Shown here: in pieces, positions 28,101 through 35,983 of the stretch
Position numbering within the stretch: the stretch's first letter is position 1
How the letters are laid out: each line of letters opens with the position of its first letter
Origin: Salibacteraceae bacterium
GTDB taxonomy: Bacteria > Bacteroidota > Bacteroidia > Flavobacteriales_G > Salibacteraceae
DNA: 47,422 nucleotides
Reading direction: 5' to 3'
Assembly: GCA_018401875.1 (NCBI GenBank)
Contig: JAGYJZ010000015.1
Location: 1 to 47,422, forward strand
Notes under the pieces: model-generated
Told to the model about the DNA's origin: nothing
Databases searched by the model: none
What the model saw: only the letters and a program-made list of their open reading frames with translations
Program-made: the position numbers and the translations under genes

Positions 28101-31100
28101 TAAATCGAATTTCTCCGAACTCATCTACTTCGGCCGAATCGATAACATTGTCGTTTTCATCCGTGACGTAAACCATGGTGCCAGGTGGCGGAGCAGCATC
28201 CTCACCAAAGGTGAAGGTTTCGGTGTTTTCTGCCAGTTCAGCAGTCACAATCTTTCCAATGGTTTGCCCGGTTTCGTCCATTGCAACTTTCTTGCCTTCA
28301 GCATCAGTTACAAAAAAGCGATCGAGGCCCATGCTCAAATCATCCGTGTTGGCCAATTGAAGTTTAAAGTTGGCATCAGGCGGCAGGCGAGTGAACTTTA
28401 TGTTTCCATCGGCATCTACATAACCTGAATCGAGCACGACATCGTTCTCATCTTTCACGTAAACTTTGGTTCCAGCTGGCGGTGCATTTCCATCAGCATC
28501 GCTGTATTTGAATACTTCCTCGTTTTCTTTAGGCGGAGGAGAAAATGCTGGATTTCCATTGAATCGCTTTCCTTTTGAGATGTCTGAGGCCAGCGGTATG
28601 CGTTCACCATCCTCGGTAAAGCCATAAAGCGTAAAAGGCAATTGCGCATCCACGCTTTCTTCGAATTTCAGCGCATATTGTTGGTCAGGATCGAGTTCTG
28701 AGAATGCGAATAATCCTTCTGCATTCACCACACTGCTTCCCACTTCATTCCCATTTTTGTCGAGCAAAAAGACACGCGTTCCAACCACATCGAGTCGATT
28801 GTAGTCAAACGCAAACTTCGCTGCAAGAGGATTGTCGAGCAATTCATCCTTGTAAAGTTCTACCGTTCCATTGGGTAATTTTTTGAAAAGCGCACCTTTC
28901 AACAGTGCTTTAGAAAGTTCCTTTTTCCCTTCTTCACTGAACAAAAACAAGCCATTTTCATCGCGCAATGCTTCAGCTCTTATAGCATACACACCATCTG
29001 TACTCAGCTTTTTGAAATCGAACTCACCCTTTTCGTTCAACACCACCTTTTCAACTCTATTTCCATTGATATCGATGGCTGTAAGTGTCAGATTATTTAC
29101 CCCAACATCAGCGCACGTAAACGTTGAATCGCTGCTTATAAACTGAGCTATCTGACAATTGTCGAATGAGGCGCTGTCGAGCGTGTCGGGCAATATGCTT
29201 GCGTTTCCTGTTGCATCTAACCAAATCGTGACGTCATTGGTCAACAACACCGGTGCTGCAGCATCGATCACTTCCAAAATGAATGCCGAAGAATCGATCA
29301 AACCAGCAGAATCTTGCACAAATAAGTAACCCGTATCACCATTCATTCCGCAGATAATGCTGTCTGGCACCACCCACATTGTGTCAATTCCAGAATAATA
29401 ATCGCACGAAGCTGAATCTACCGCTGCGGGAGTAATCAGCGTAAACATTCCGGCTAGATTTACGGTAACTGTATCAAAGGCCAAGACGACAGGCAGAACG
29501 TTGTCACCCAATAGAGAGCAGTTATCGCCTACGCTATCTGACTGGCTCGTCCAATTTGAAACATTTCCGGTGAGACCGAAGTTTGTCAGCGTTCCGTTAG
29601 CCGTCAAAGCACTGTCGCCTGCGATTGTCAGTCCAGCGTTCGAACTATTTGGAAATACGGCAGCGTTATTAAAATTAAAGTAGTGCACCAAATTGCATTC
29701 GTCACCGTCAAGTTCGCAATGGAGTGTTGACTGAATCTCATTCAGATTGCGAGCTCGATCCCAAATGCGTACCTCGTCCATTTCGCCTTGGTAGTAGAAA
29801 CCTGATTCTCCACGACCTAAATAGTAGGGCGTTGCACTTGTAGGTGTTGTGCCAACATAGGCGACTTGGTTATCGAGCGCCCCGTTGACGTACAAGCGCA
29901 TATCTCCGCGATAAAAGGTGGCCGCCACGTGCACCCATTCGCCTGCAACTAGGTCGTAATTACTGATGAGTGAGGCCGTTGCTGATGCTCCAAGCCATAT
30001 TTCAAATTTCGTCCCATTGACATACAAAGCTGCTGGAATAGGCACCTCGTCCTTAGCGATAAGAGCTTCCCAAGTGGCGGATAGAGCATCAGGTTTGAAC
30101 CAGCCTTCAAGCGTCCATGAAGTTGTCAAGTTATTCGCAACAGAACTCGGAATTGAGACAAAGTCGTTTGTTCCATCAAAATGCAATGCTCCTGCAGGAC
30201 CATTTACCACGCCTTCTATTTTGAATTGATACGGTGAAGCATCGCAATCATTGCTTTCGATGTTCACCAAGGCCTGGATGGTGTCTACCGCATTTGGGGT
30301 TATGATTACGGTCAGTAAACCCGAATTCCCAGGTAAAATAAACGGAGGATACGCAGCATTGAACACCCCAGACTGAACGTTGGTGTACGTCACATTGGTC
30401 AAGAAAAGCGTATCGAAACCCGTATTGTGAATCTCATAAGTCACTGAAAATGGTTGACCGAGGTTAATCGTTCCGAAGTTGGTGCTGTCTGCGACTGCCG
30501 TGAGTGTGTCGCCATTAAAAATTGTATCGCCTTCGCTTATGACGAGTATTTGTGCGTAGCCCGAAACAGCGCACAAGCCTGAAACTCCGGTTGAGCCATT
30601 GCGCCAATTGGAAACTGTTCCCGATAGCGCAAAGTTGCTCAGCGTCCCGTTAAATCCATTCCCACTTTGGTCGATCAATGAATCCAAGCCCGTATTGATG
30701 CTGTCAGCCACGCCTTGGTTGAAACTGTAGTAGGCCATCAAGGCATTTTGGGTGGTGTCAAATTCGCATCCTGACAAATCTTGCACTTCAGCCGAACACA
30801 ATTCTCGTTGCCAAATCCGCACTTCGTCAATCAATCCGTTGAAATAATTATTGGCATTCGACACACTTCCAACAAACAGCGCATTGGCAGGATTATAAGC
30901 ATAGCCGATCACATCTGACCGAGTGCCTTCTTCCACCCCATCGATGTAGAGTGAAATAACTGAATCGCCATTGAACACTGCGGACAGATGATGCCAAGAC
31001 CCCGCAGTAAGCGATGCAGTGCTGGTTATAATGCGCCATCCTAATCCTGTTGCGATTCTAAACTCTACTTGTTCGGTGGGCAAAACACTGAGCACCCAGC

Positions 31101-33063
31101 CATCCGTAGCAGCTCCATTTCTGGTGGAAAGAACGGTTCGCGTAGTGGCTTGATCATCAATTTGCACCCATGCCTGTGCTGTAAATGCTCCCGAAACATT
31201 GGCTCCAGCAGCAGTTGCAACTCCGTCATCAACTCCGTCAAAGTCGAGCGCATTATTGGCGGCTACAATTCCTGCGTAGTGCGTACCTGTTTGTCCGGGC
31301 AAGAAAACCGTGTTCGTGAGGGTATTCGTGGTTCCTTCAAACCATTTGGATTCCCAAACGGGATCGGTATTATCTTCCCGTGAGGCAAGTCCAACACGGT
31401 ATTCAGTAGCACTACCCGCGAGCAACGCTGTGTTGCCATAACTGTAATTCACATCGTAGGTTGTGCTATCAGCGCCAATCTTAAACACCCCAAAATGGTA
31501 GGCATTATTTTGGGCTGAGGCGCCAGAAATTGTAGTGAAATTAGGTGGATCTTGAACCAAATACACATGAATTCCCACCAAAAAACCATTGTAATTACTC
31601 ACACTCATCGAGTCGCCATTGCTGTGTATTTCAGACACTAAAGCACCACTGTAATCACTCGAACTGCGATTCCCCAATGGCGCCCCAGAAACCACCCACG
31701 CGTTAATCGTGTCCATGTTGGTTAACTGCGCATGGTTACCTCCTGCTAAGTCAATCAATTGGCTCACAGCTGATTGATCGAAATTGTAATACCCAAGTAC
31801 CGAGGTAATGAGCGGATGCGAAAGATTTAATTTTTGGCACATGCGTTTTCGACCTGTTCCTGTGGGCACGGCCGCATCCCAAATCCTCAACTCGTCAATG
31901 CTTCCGGAGAAGTAGGAAAAAGCTGCATTATCGTAACTATTTCCAACGTGCACCAAACCAGAAGGCCTAATCGCACCTTCTGCCGAAATAAGTGCAGTCC
32001 CTTCGATAACTCCATCAACGACAATCGAAGCATTGGCGCCATTGAATACTGCCGCCAAATGGTGCCACTTATTATCTCCTCGTATGGGTGTGGTTGATTC
32101 GGTAAAAATGGAAGTCCCAACGCCATCGTTCAATTCTAGACGCACGAATGAACTTGAGCCTGCAAAACCGATCCAGAAACCACTCGAATTTAGTGAACTT
32201 CCAGTTGAAAGAATGTATTCGTTGGTCGTACCCGAAACAGTGCTTTTAACCCAAAGCTCAATGGTTTTGACGTGCGTGTTATCCATTCCAAAAATGGATG
32301 AGTCAGGCAACACCAAGTAGTCATCAGTGCCATCAAATGTCAAGGCATTTCCTGATCCTGACATGCTTGGACCGCGATTAAAATCGCCACAACCAATAAC
32401 ACAACCAGGAGCAGTGTATTCAGTGAAATTAACAGAATTCCAATTGGATGCAGAATTCAATTCCACTGCGAGGACTGCAGACGGCCCAATGATTGAAGAA
32501 CAATTATAAATCCAATTATTATCTCCACCCGTTAACTCAATAGCGCTGACCCCATTCAACAAACCTGGCGGCAAACTTGATTCACCGTTATTGGCTGGAG
32601 AAACAACCCAACCTGCATTTGAAACATTAATGCCCGAGACGAATGCCGATTGAACTCCAACGGCAGTTCCAACATAAGCCAAAATCGCATCTCCAGAAGT
32701 GAGAGGATTAAAACCTGCACCAGGCATTGAATAGACTCCAAGATTTACAGTCCCGAGTGTCGGATTAATTTGAATCTCAGTTCCACATGGAAGATACCCA
32801 TTGTGATACCACAAAATAGTGCCTTCGTTATTGTTGTACCAACCACTTGCAGAAGCATCCCAGGCATTGGTCGTAAAGTAAAGTGCTGTGCTATCAGAAA
32901 CATCCGTCAAAAGCACAAAACTAAAGCGGTTATTGCCGCTAGAATTGTATGAAGTAAATGCTATATCTCCAGGACCTAAAACGCTAGAATATGCCTTCGG
33001 CAAGACGGTAAAGAGTACCGAACAGACAAAGAGCACCCGAAGAATTGAAAAACTAACGGTCAT
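25114..33063 (-). CDS. Giant LamG / modular repeat / OmpA-domain envelope protein
   Basis: 2649 aa. Order: signal peptide (about 1-27); unknown beta-rich domain to about 235; LamG/concanavalin-A-like domains at about 240-440, 600-790 and 950-1150, each opening with a FDGxxD segment; a choice-of-anchor-D-like domain (about 838-945); HYR-like Ig domains (about 1190-1330). Then, abruptly at DINGNRVEKVV, a long series of carboxypeptidase-regulatory-like modules ([FY]xxLPxxG, xxDxxG, FxFxxLxP). Four of these are nearly identical, and the series reaches about residue 2450. A C-terminal OmpA/MotB domain ends the protein, with VLEGHTDSIG (peptidoglycan-binding Asp), the matching Arg in MSVLRIS, and the full GRAINRRVEII end. 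There is no type IX sorting domain. LamG modules are normally extracellular while OmpA binds the periplasmic wall, so topology is unresolved. See the junction finding. Confidence 0.9.
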   Translation of the reverse strand: MTVSFSILRVLFVCSVLFTVLPKAYSSVLGPGDIAFTSYNSSGNNRFSFVLLTDVSDSTALYFTTNAWDASASGWYNNNEGTILWYHNGYLPCGTEIQINPTLGTVNLGVYSMPGAGFNPLTSGDAILAYVGTAVGVQSAFVSGINVSNAGWVVSPANNGESSLPPGLLNGVSAIELTGGDNNWIYNCSSIIGPSAVLAVELNSASNWNSVNFTEYTAPGCVIGCGDFNRGPSMSGSGNALTFDGTDDYLVLPDSSIFGMDNTHVKTIELWVKSTVSGTTNEYILSTGSSLNSSGFWIGFAGSSSFVRLELNDGVGTSIFTESTTPIRGDNKWHHLAAVFNGANASIVVDGVIEGTALISAEGAIRPSGLVHVGNSYDNAAFSYFSGSIDELRIWDAAVPTGTGRKRMCQKLNLSHPLITSVLGYYNFDQSAVSQLIDLAGGNHAQLTNMDTINAWVVSGAPLGNRSSSDYSGALVSEIHSNGDSMSVSNYNGFLVGIHVYLVQDPPNFTTISGASAQNNAYHFGVFKIGADSTTYDVNYSYGNTALLAGSATEYRVGLASREDNTDPVWESKWFEGTTNTLTNTVFLPGQTGTHYAGIVAANNALDFDGVDDGVATAAGANVSGAFTAQAWVQIDDQATTRTVLSTRNGAATDGWVLSVLPTEQVEFRIATGLGWRIITSTASLTAGSWHHLSAVFNGDSVISLYIDGVEEGTRSDVIGYAYNPANALFVGSVSNANNYFNGLIDEVRIWQRELCSAEVQDLSGCEFDTTQNALMAYYSFNQGVADSINTGLDSLIDQSGNGFNGTLSNFALSGTVSNWRNGSTGVSGLCAVSGYAQILVISEGDTIFNGDTLTAVADSTNFGTINLGQPFSVTYEIHNTGFDTLFLTNVTYTNVQSGVFNAAYPPFILPGNSGLLTVIITPNAVDTIQALVNIESNDCDASPYQFKIEGVVNGPAGALHFDGTNDFVSIPSSVANNLTTSWTLEGWFKPDALSATWEALIAKDEVPIPAALYVNGTKFEIWLGASATASLISNYDLVAGEWVHVAATFYRGDMRLYVNGALDNQVAYVGTTPTSATPYYLGRGESGFYYQGEMDEVRIWDRARNLNEIQSTLHCELDGDECNLVHYFNFNNAAVFPNSSNAGLTIAGDSALTANGTLTNFGLTGNVSNWTSQSDSVGDNCSLLGDNVLPVVLAFDTVTVNLAGMFTLITPAAVDSASCDYYSGIDTMWVVPDSIICGMNGDTGYLFVQDSAGLIDSSAFILEVIDAAAPVLLTNDVTIWLDATGNASILPDTLDSASFDNCQIAQFISSDSTFTCADVGVNNLTLTAIDINGNRVEKVVLNEKGEFDFKKLSTDGVYAIRAEALRDENGLFLFSEEGKKELSKALLKGALFKKLPNGTVELYKDELLDNPLAAKFAFDYNRLDVVGTRVFLLDKNGNEVGSSVVNAEGLFAFSELDPDQQYALKFEESVDAQLPFTLYGFTEDGERIPLASDISKGKRFNGNPAFSPPPKENEEVFKYSDADGNAPPAGTKVYVKDENDVVLDSGYVDADGNIKFTRLPPDANFKLQLANTDDLSMGLDRFFVTDAEGKKVAMDETGQTIGKIVTAELAENTETFTFGEDAAPPPGTMVYVTDENDNVIDSAEVDEFGEIRFTRLPPDGNYKLKLDKALDGSMGLDRFFITDAEGKKVGFDASGATVKTIVGKELAESTETFTFAEDAAPPAGTMVYVTDENDIIIDSAEVDEFGEIRFTRLPPDGNYKLKLDKAIDGSMGLDRFFIVDAEGDKIGFNADGETVKTIIGEALAETTETFTFEGESGPPPGTVVYVTDENDNVIDSATVDEFGEIRFTRLPPDGNYKLKLDKAIDNSMGLDRFFITDGTGEKVGFNADGTTEMTLVSKEKALRTDYYKFNFSRLPQEGSMVYLLDASNFVIDSARVDQNGGFRFKRLDPKKEYSLKIVNPDGSEFSADYFELIDKSGKLFKLNPAMPIEDFFASMSEDDVRLNYELFQFDFNNLPKSGSKVYLYNERGTKMDSTITFGIGSFNFKKLDDVATYYIKVKDNSFSQRDAILYALLSDSKRKLNYELLGFKYSALDNLDQVEDTKLDIADFLEIPADQKAPKLEGRVAYLIDAENKNALDSVVIDQDGSIEFTVDITRDAFIKFNDSIDTSIASVYAISSVRRTKLESTENGYTYLPSMKGSNIMLTEEQPVVAIIPETLPKPELQPEQVAVYPPLPEAYLALNSKERYAGYDQFQFEESNVPAAGTKIIISNEAGDRLQTATIYENGVFIADKMSEPGNYYISSNDPKYDNSIGRLYTLTSDGRVEMKKEKDGFVFTVKQAIVEEKIDLEQSNFVLATQSELSEQQDVYLFDMDEHRYVDTMRMTADGAFAINDLDRTKTYRVDFDSTINTQESELYAILGDDKKEVEKENGNFIIKPIDLLDGERKVMRVSFLNADSSLIEVAKTEEVGVDEEPYPLTPPVNEEEESIAVEESVVNNTVFEKPPVKAEAKVKKAAVSADYSDFRLKDGGFAEVVETRKGWNLHFDFNEFLLSQNQMDYVYEVLIPLLRKNPDMTLVLEGHTDSIGTEDVNYRMSVLRISNVLYHIEMNGIEDTRITVRPKGEKEPLAPNSTEEGRAINRRVEIIKSTEE
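27340..28500 (-). repeat. Four tandem 291-bp repeats inside the giant gene
   Basis: The word CATCAGG(T/C)GGCA recurs on the plus strand at 27501, 27792, 28083 and 28374, exactly 291 bases (97 codons) apart. The surrounding sequence is conserved throughout each unit (PPDGNYKLKLDKA, SMGLDRFF, TVYVTDENDN-like). Boundaries are approximate. The N-terminal-most unit (near 28374) is the most diverged. Flanking modules on both sides belong to the same family but are much more divergent. Confidence 0.9.
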
Positions 33064-33074
33064 AGGTTAAATGT

Positions 33075-33091
33075 GGTCTAGAGCTTAGACC
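33075..33091. promoter_or_regulatory. Inverted repeat in the leader of the giant gene
   Basis: GGTCTA, GAGCT, TAGACC: six-base perfect arms with a five-base spacer, 11 bases before the giant gene's ATG. It could be an operator or an mRNA hairpin limiting translation. In the rest of 33064-33339, apart from the histidine kinase -7 box, I see only AT-rich sequence with no clear structure. Confidence 0.35.
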
Positions 33092-33325
33092 TTCAAAACG
33101 TGATTTTTAGCACATTCAGAAGGGCCAACTTCTAAAGCTCCCAATCTAATGAATACAACCGTTGATACGCAACCACTTCATGATAAGATTTAACTTAACT
33201 TTTTAGGTCGTTTTTTATGGCAAAAGCGCGCTCATTTGTTGCACAAAAACGTTTGAAATAAATCAACCAATTCTGCGAGAAATAAGTCTAAAACACAGGC
33301 TTAAATTTTAACCGGAATGAAGCTG

Positions 33326-33333
33326 TAATTTTG
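33326..33333 (+). promoter_or_regulatory. -7 box TAATTTTG for the histidine kinase
   Basis: Exact TAnnTTTG match ending seven bases before ATG 33340. No TTG at the 19-base distance. Confidence 0.45.
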
Positions 33334-33339
33334 GGTTGA

Positions 33340-35310
33340 ATGAAATTTAATCTCACCTCCTTTCTCGCGCTTGCATTTATTTCAAATGTGAGTATCATAA
33401 CCGCACAAAATTCATCTGTTTCACTCAGTCAGGATTCCAATAATAACGCCTTTAATTCAGCACCCGATGAGGTGCTCAATGCACTTCAAATAGACAGCTT
33501 TGTTAAACACACATTCATCATTGATTCAATAGATTGGACAACGACCAGTGGCGACACTAACGATCGCTTAATGTCTCAGTTTGCTCGAGCAAACTACTTT
33601 ACCAATAGAGGCGAAAAGAAAAAAGGAATCGCACTGTTGAATCATATTCTATCGAGTGATTTGATAACCAAATCAATGGCTTTTGATGCGCGTTTACTTC
33701 TTCGAAACACATACTTTTCAATCAATGCCTACGACAAGGCGATGTTTGAACACAAAAACCTCAACTGGTCTGATACGAAACCTTTTTTCGAGTCGTATGC
33801 ACCTTCCTATTTCATTGCATTTGTCTATTTGGAAATCGGAAACTATAGACGTGCTTCGGAACTTCTAAAAACAAGCATTATGCAAATGCGCAAACACGGC
33901 TACAATTACTATGAAATGTCATTGACCAACAGCTTGGGTGTGTGTTTTGAAAAAATGGGCGCACTCGACAGTGCGATGATCTATTATTCGAAGGCGACAG
34001 ACTTATTGAAAGCAAATTTTCGGCCAGGTGAAGAATTATCAGAAGAGCGATTCAATGCGATTTACGGACTATTCGAGGGCAATAAAGGTCAAATTTTGGC
34101 AGCTAAAGGCAGGCATCTTGAAGCCATTCCCCTGCTAAAAGTTGATGTTTATGCGAGCTTTAAAGACAGTACGAACATTTCACAGCGCGAAAACGGGATA
34201 ATAAGTCTGCTGAAACTAGCTCAGAGTTACACGGCAACAAACCAAACAGTGATTGCTCAATCAACCATCAAAGAAGCTGCACACATTATGCGAAAAGTGG
34301 AAAATCCTGAGCTTTGGGAATTGCTGTATCAGACAAAAATTCTATACTTTGAACAGCAAAAAGCTACTGATAGCGCATACTTGGTATTAAAATCGCTAAT
34401 CAAGCACCGCGACTCCATGAACATCAGTGCAAGAAAAACCCGTTCACAAAACCTGATCATGGCTTACGAATCGCTCATCGAAGATGAAGAAAAGTTAAAG
34501 AACATCGAGGAAATCGAGGTTTTGAAAATGAAAGCAGAGAGCCAAAAAAACCGAATCATTTTATTTTTAATCGTTCTTATTCTCTCGCTTGCCATCGCGG
34601 CTTATACCTCTTACCGTATTATAAAAAGGTCGAAAGAACACAGAGAGATTCAAGAAAAAAACAAAGAAATACTCGCGCAAAAAGTGGTCATTGAAAAGGC
34701 ACTCAAAGAAAAAGAAACACTGTTGAGGGAAGTAAATCACCGGGTAAAAAACAACTTACAAATCATCGCAAGTCTGCTCTATTTTCAATCAAAAAAAATC
34801 GATGATGAGCAGTCTAGAGAGGCACTTAGAGTGAGTCAACAACGCGTGCAAACCATGTCACTGATTCACCAAAAACTCTATCAGGCAGACAATTTCGAAC
34901 ACATCGAATTCCAAGTTCATATCGAAGACCTTGTGCGACAAATTATTTCTTCCTACAAAACAGACGATATTCAAATCAAACTATCAATCAACACACATCA
35001 AGTGTCGATATCGGTTGGGCAGGCCGTTCCGCTCAGTTTGATTGTCCACGAATTGGTGACCAACTCAATCAAACATGCTTTCGTTGGTAAAAGCGAAGGC
35101 ACTATTACATTGGCACTTAGCAAACAAGGCATAAACGGAATTCTCGAATACAGCGACAACGGTGGCAGATTTTTACCTGCAGACGCTCAAAACGGTAATG
35201 GCCAAATCGGACTTAATGTAATAAGGTTACTCGTAAATCAGCTAAAAGGAGAAATAGAAATTGTTGAAAATGAATCTTTCAATGCTCGGATAATCTTCAA
35301 ACTGGAGTGA
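33340..35310 (+). CDS. TPR-containing sensor histidine kinase (HisKA_2 type), orphan
   Basis: 656 aa. Signal peptide, then a periplasmic helical region with TPR-like repeats (e.g. IALLNHIL, MSLTNSLGVCFEKMGALDSA, GIISLLKLAQSYTATNQTV). One transmembrane helix follows at about 406-428 (LFLIVLILSLAIAAYTSY), then a coiled coil and the kinase core. The phosphoacceptor is His467 in REVNHRVKNNLQIIASLL, characteristic of HisKA_2/LytS-like kinases. The ATPase part has HELVTNSIKHAF (N box) and YSDNGG plus GNGQIGLNVI (G boxes). No response regulator is adjacent. It is divergent from the giant adhesin gene, a possible but unproven regulatory link. Confidence 0.92.
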   Translation: MKFNLTSFLALAFISNVSIITAQNSSVSLSQDSNNNAFNSAPDEVLNALQIDSFVKHTFIIDSIDWTTTSGDTNDRLMSQFARANYFTNRGEKKKGIALLNHILSSDLITKSMAFDARLLLRNTYFSINAYDKAMFEHKNLNWSDTKPFFESYAPSYFIAFVYLEIGNYRRASELLKTSIMQMRKHGYNYYEMSLTNSLGVCFEKMGALDSAMIYYSKATDLLKANFRPGEELSEERFNAIYGLFEGNKGQILAAKGRHLEAIPLLKVDVYASFKDSTNISQRENGIISLLKLAQSYTATNQTVIAQSTIKEAAHIMRKVENPELWELLYQTKILYFEQQKATDSAYLVLKSLIKHRDSMNISARKTRSQNLIMAYESLIEDEEKLKNIEEIEVLKMKAESQKNRIILFLIVLILSLAIAAYTSYRIIKRSKEHREIQEKNKEILAQKVVIEKALKEKETLLREVNHRVKNNLQIIASLLYFQSKKIDDEQSREALRVSQQRVQTMSLIHQKLYQADNFEHIEFQVHIEDLVRQIISSYKTDDIQIKLSINTHQVSISVGQAVPLSLIVHELVTNSIKHAFVGKSEGTITLALSKQGINGILEYSDNGGRFLPADAQNGNGQIGLNVIRLLVNQLKGEIEIVENESFNARIIFKLE

Positions 35311-35320
35311 TCGCAATCTA

Positions 35321-35328
35321 TACTTTTG
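35321..35328 (+). promoter_or_regulatory. -7 box TACTTTTG for rpe
   Basis: Exact TAnnTTTG match ending four bases before ATG 35333, so the mRNA would be leaderless or nearly so. No TTG at the 19-base distance. Confidence 0.45.
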
Positions 35329-35332
35329 TGCA

Positions 35333-35983
35333 ATGAAAAACATCGTTGCTCCTTCCCTTCTCTCGTCTGACTTTTCTCGCATTAAAGAAGAATCTGAACG
35401 CCTCAATGCAAGTGCTGCACAATGGTTTCATTTGGATGTAATGGACGGAGTTTTCGTGCCAAATATTTCTTTCGGCCTGCCGATTATCGAAGCATTTAGA
35501 AAACACACCACCAAAGTGTTGGATGTGCACGCCATGATTGCCAACCCTGATCCGTATATCAACGATTTCAAATCTGTAGGAGCGGATATTTTAACGGTTC
35601 ATTACGAGGCCTGCACACACCTTCATCGCACGGTTGACGCTATTAAAAAAGCAGGTATGAAAGCAGGCGTTGCCTTGAATCCTCATACTCCTGTCTCGCT
35701 GTTAATGGAGATCATTCATGACGTTGACATGGTCTTAATCATGAGTGTAAACCCTGGCTTTGGCGGACAAAAATTCATCGAGCACAGCGTTAAAAAGGTA
35801 AGGGCAGTAAAAGCGATGATCGATGAGTTCGCACCAGACGTATTGATCGAAGTGGATGGTGGAGTAACCGTAGAAAACGCACCGCGATTGGTAGCAGCTG
35901 GAGCCCAAGCTTTAGTCGCAGGAAGCACTGTGTATAAATCTGCTGATCCGTTAAAAACGATTAAAGCACTCGGAAACGCTTAA
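35333..35983 (+). CDS. rpe: Ribulose-phosphate 3-epimerase
   Basis: 216 aa TIM-barrel enzyme of the pentose phosphate pathway, interconverting ribulose-5-phosphate and xylulose-5-phosphate. Family motifs: APSLLSSDFSRIKEE, WFHLDVMDGVFVPNISFG (metal-binding His/Asp), LDVHAMI, VNPGFGGQKFIEHS (phosphate loop and metal His region), EVDGGV (catalytic Asp) and VAGSTVY. Length is normal. Its 3' end overlaps the convergent oxidoreductase gene by four bases. Confidence 0.96.
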   Translation: MKNIVAPSLLSSDFSRIKEESERLNASAAQWFHLDVMDGVFVPNISFGLPIIEAFRKHTTKVLDVHAMIANPDPYINDFKSVGADILTVHYEACTHLHRTVDAIKKAGMKAGVALNPHTPVSLLMEIIHDVDMVLIMSVNPGFGGQKFIEHSVKKVRAVKAMIDEFAPDVLIEVDGGVTVENAPRLVAAGAQALVAGSTVYKSADPLKTIKALGNA

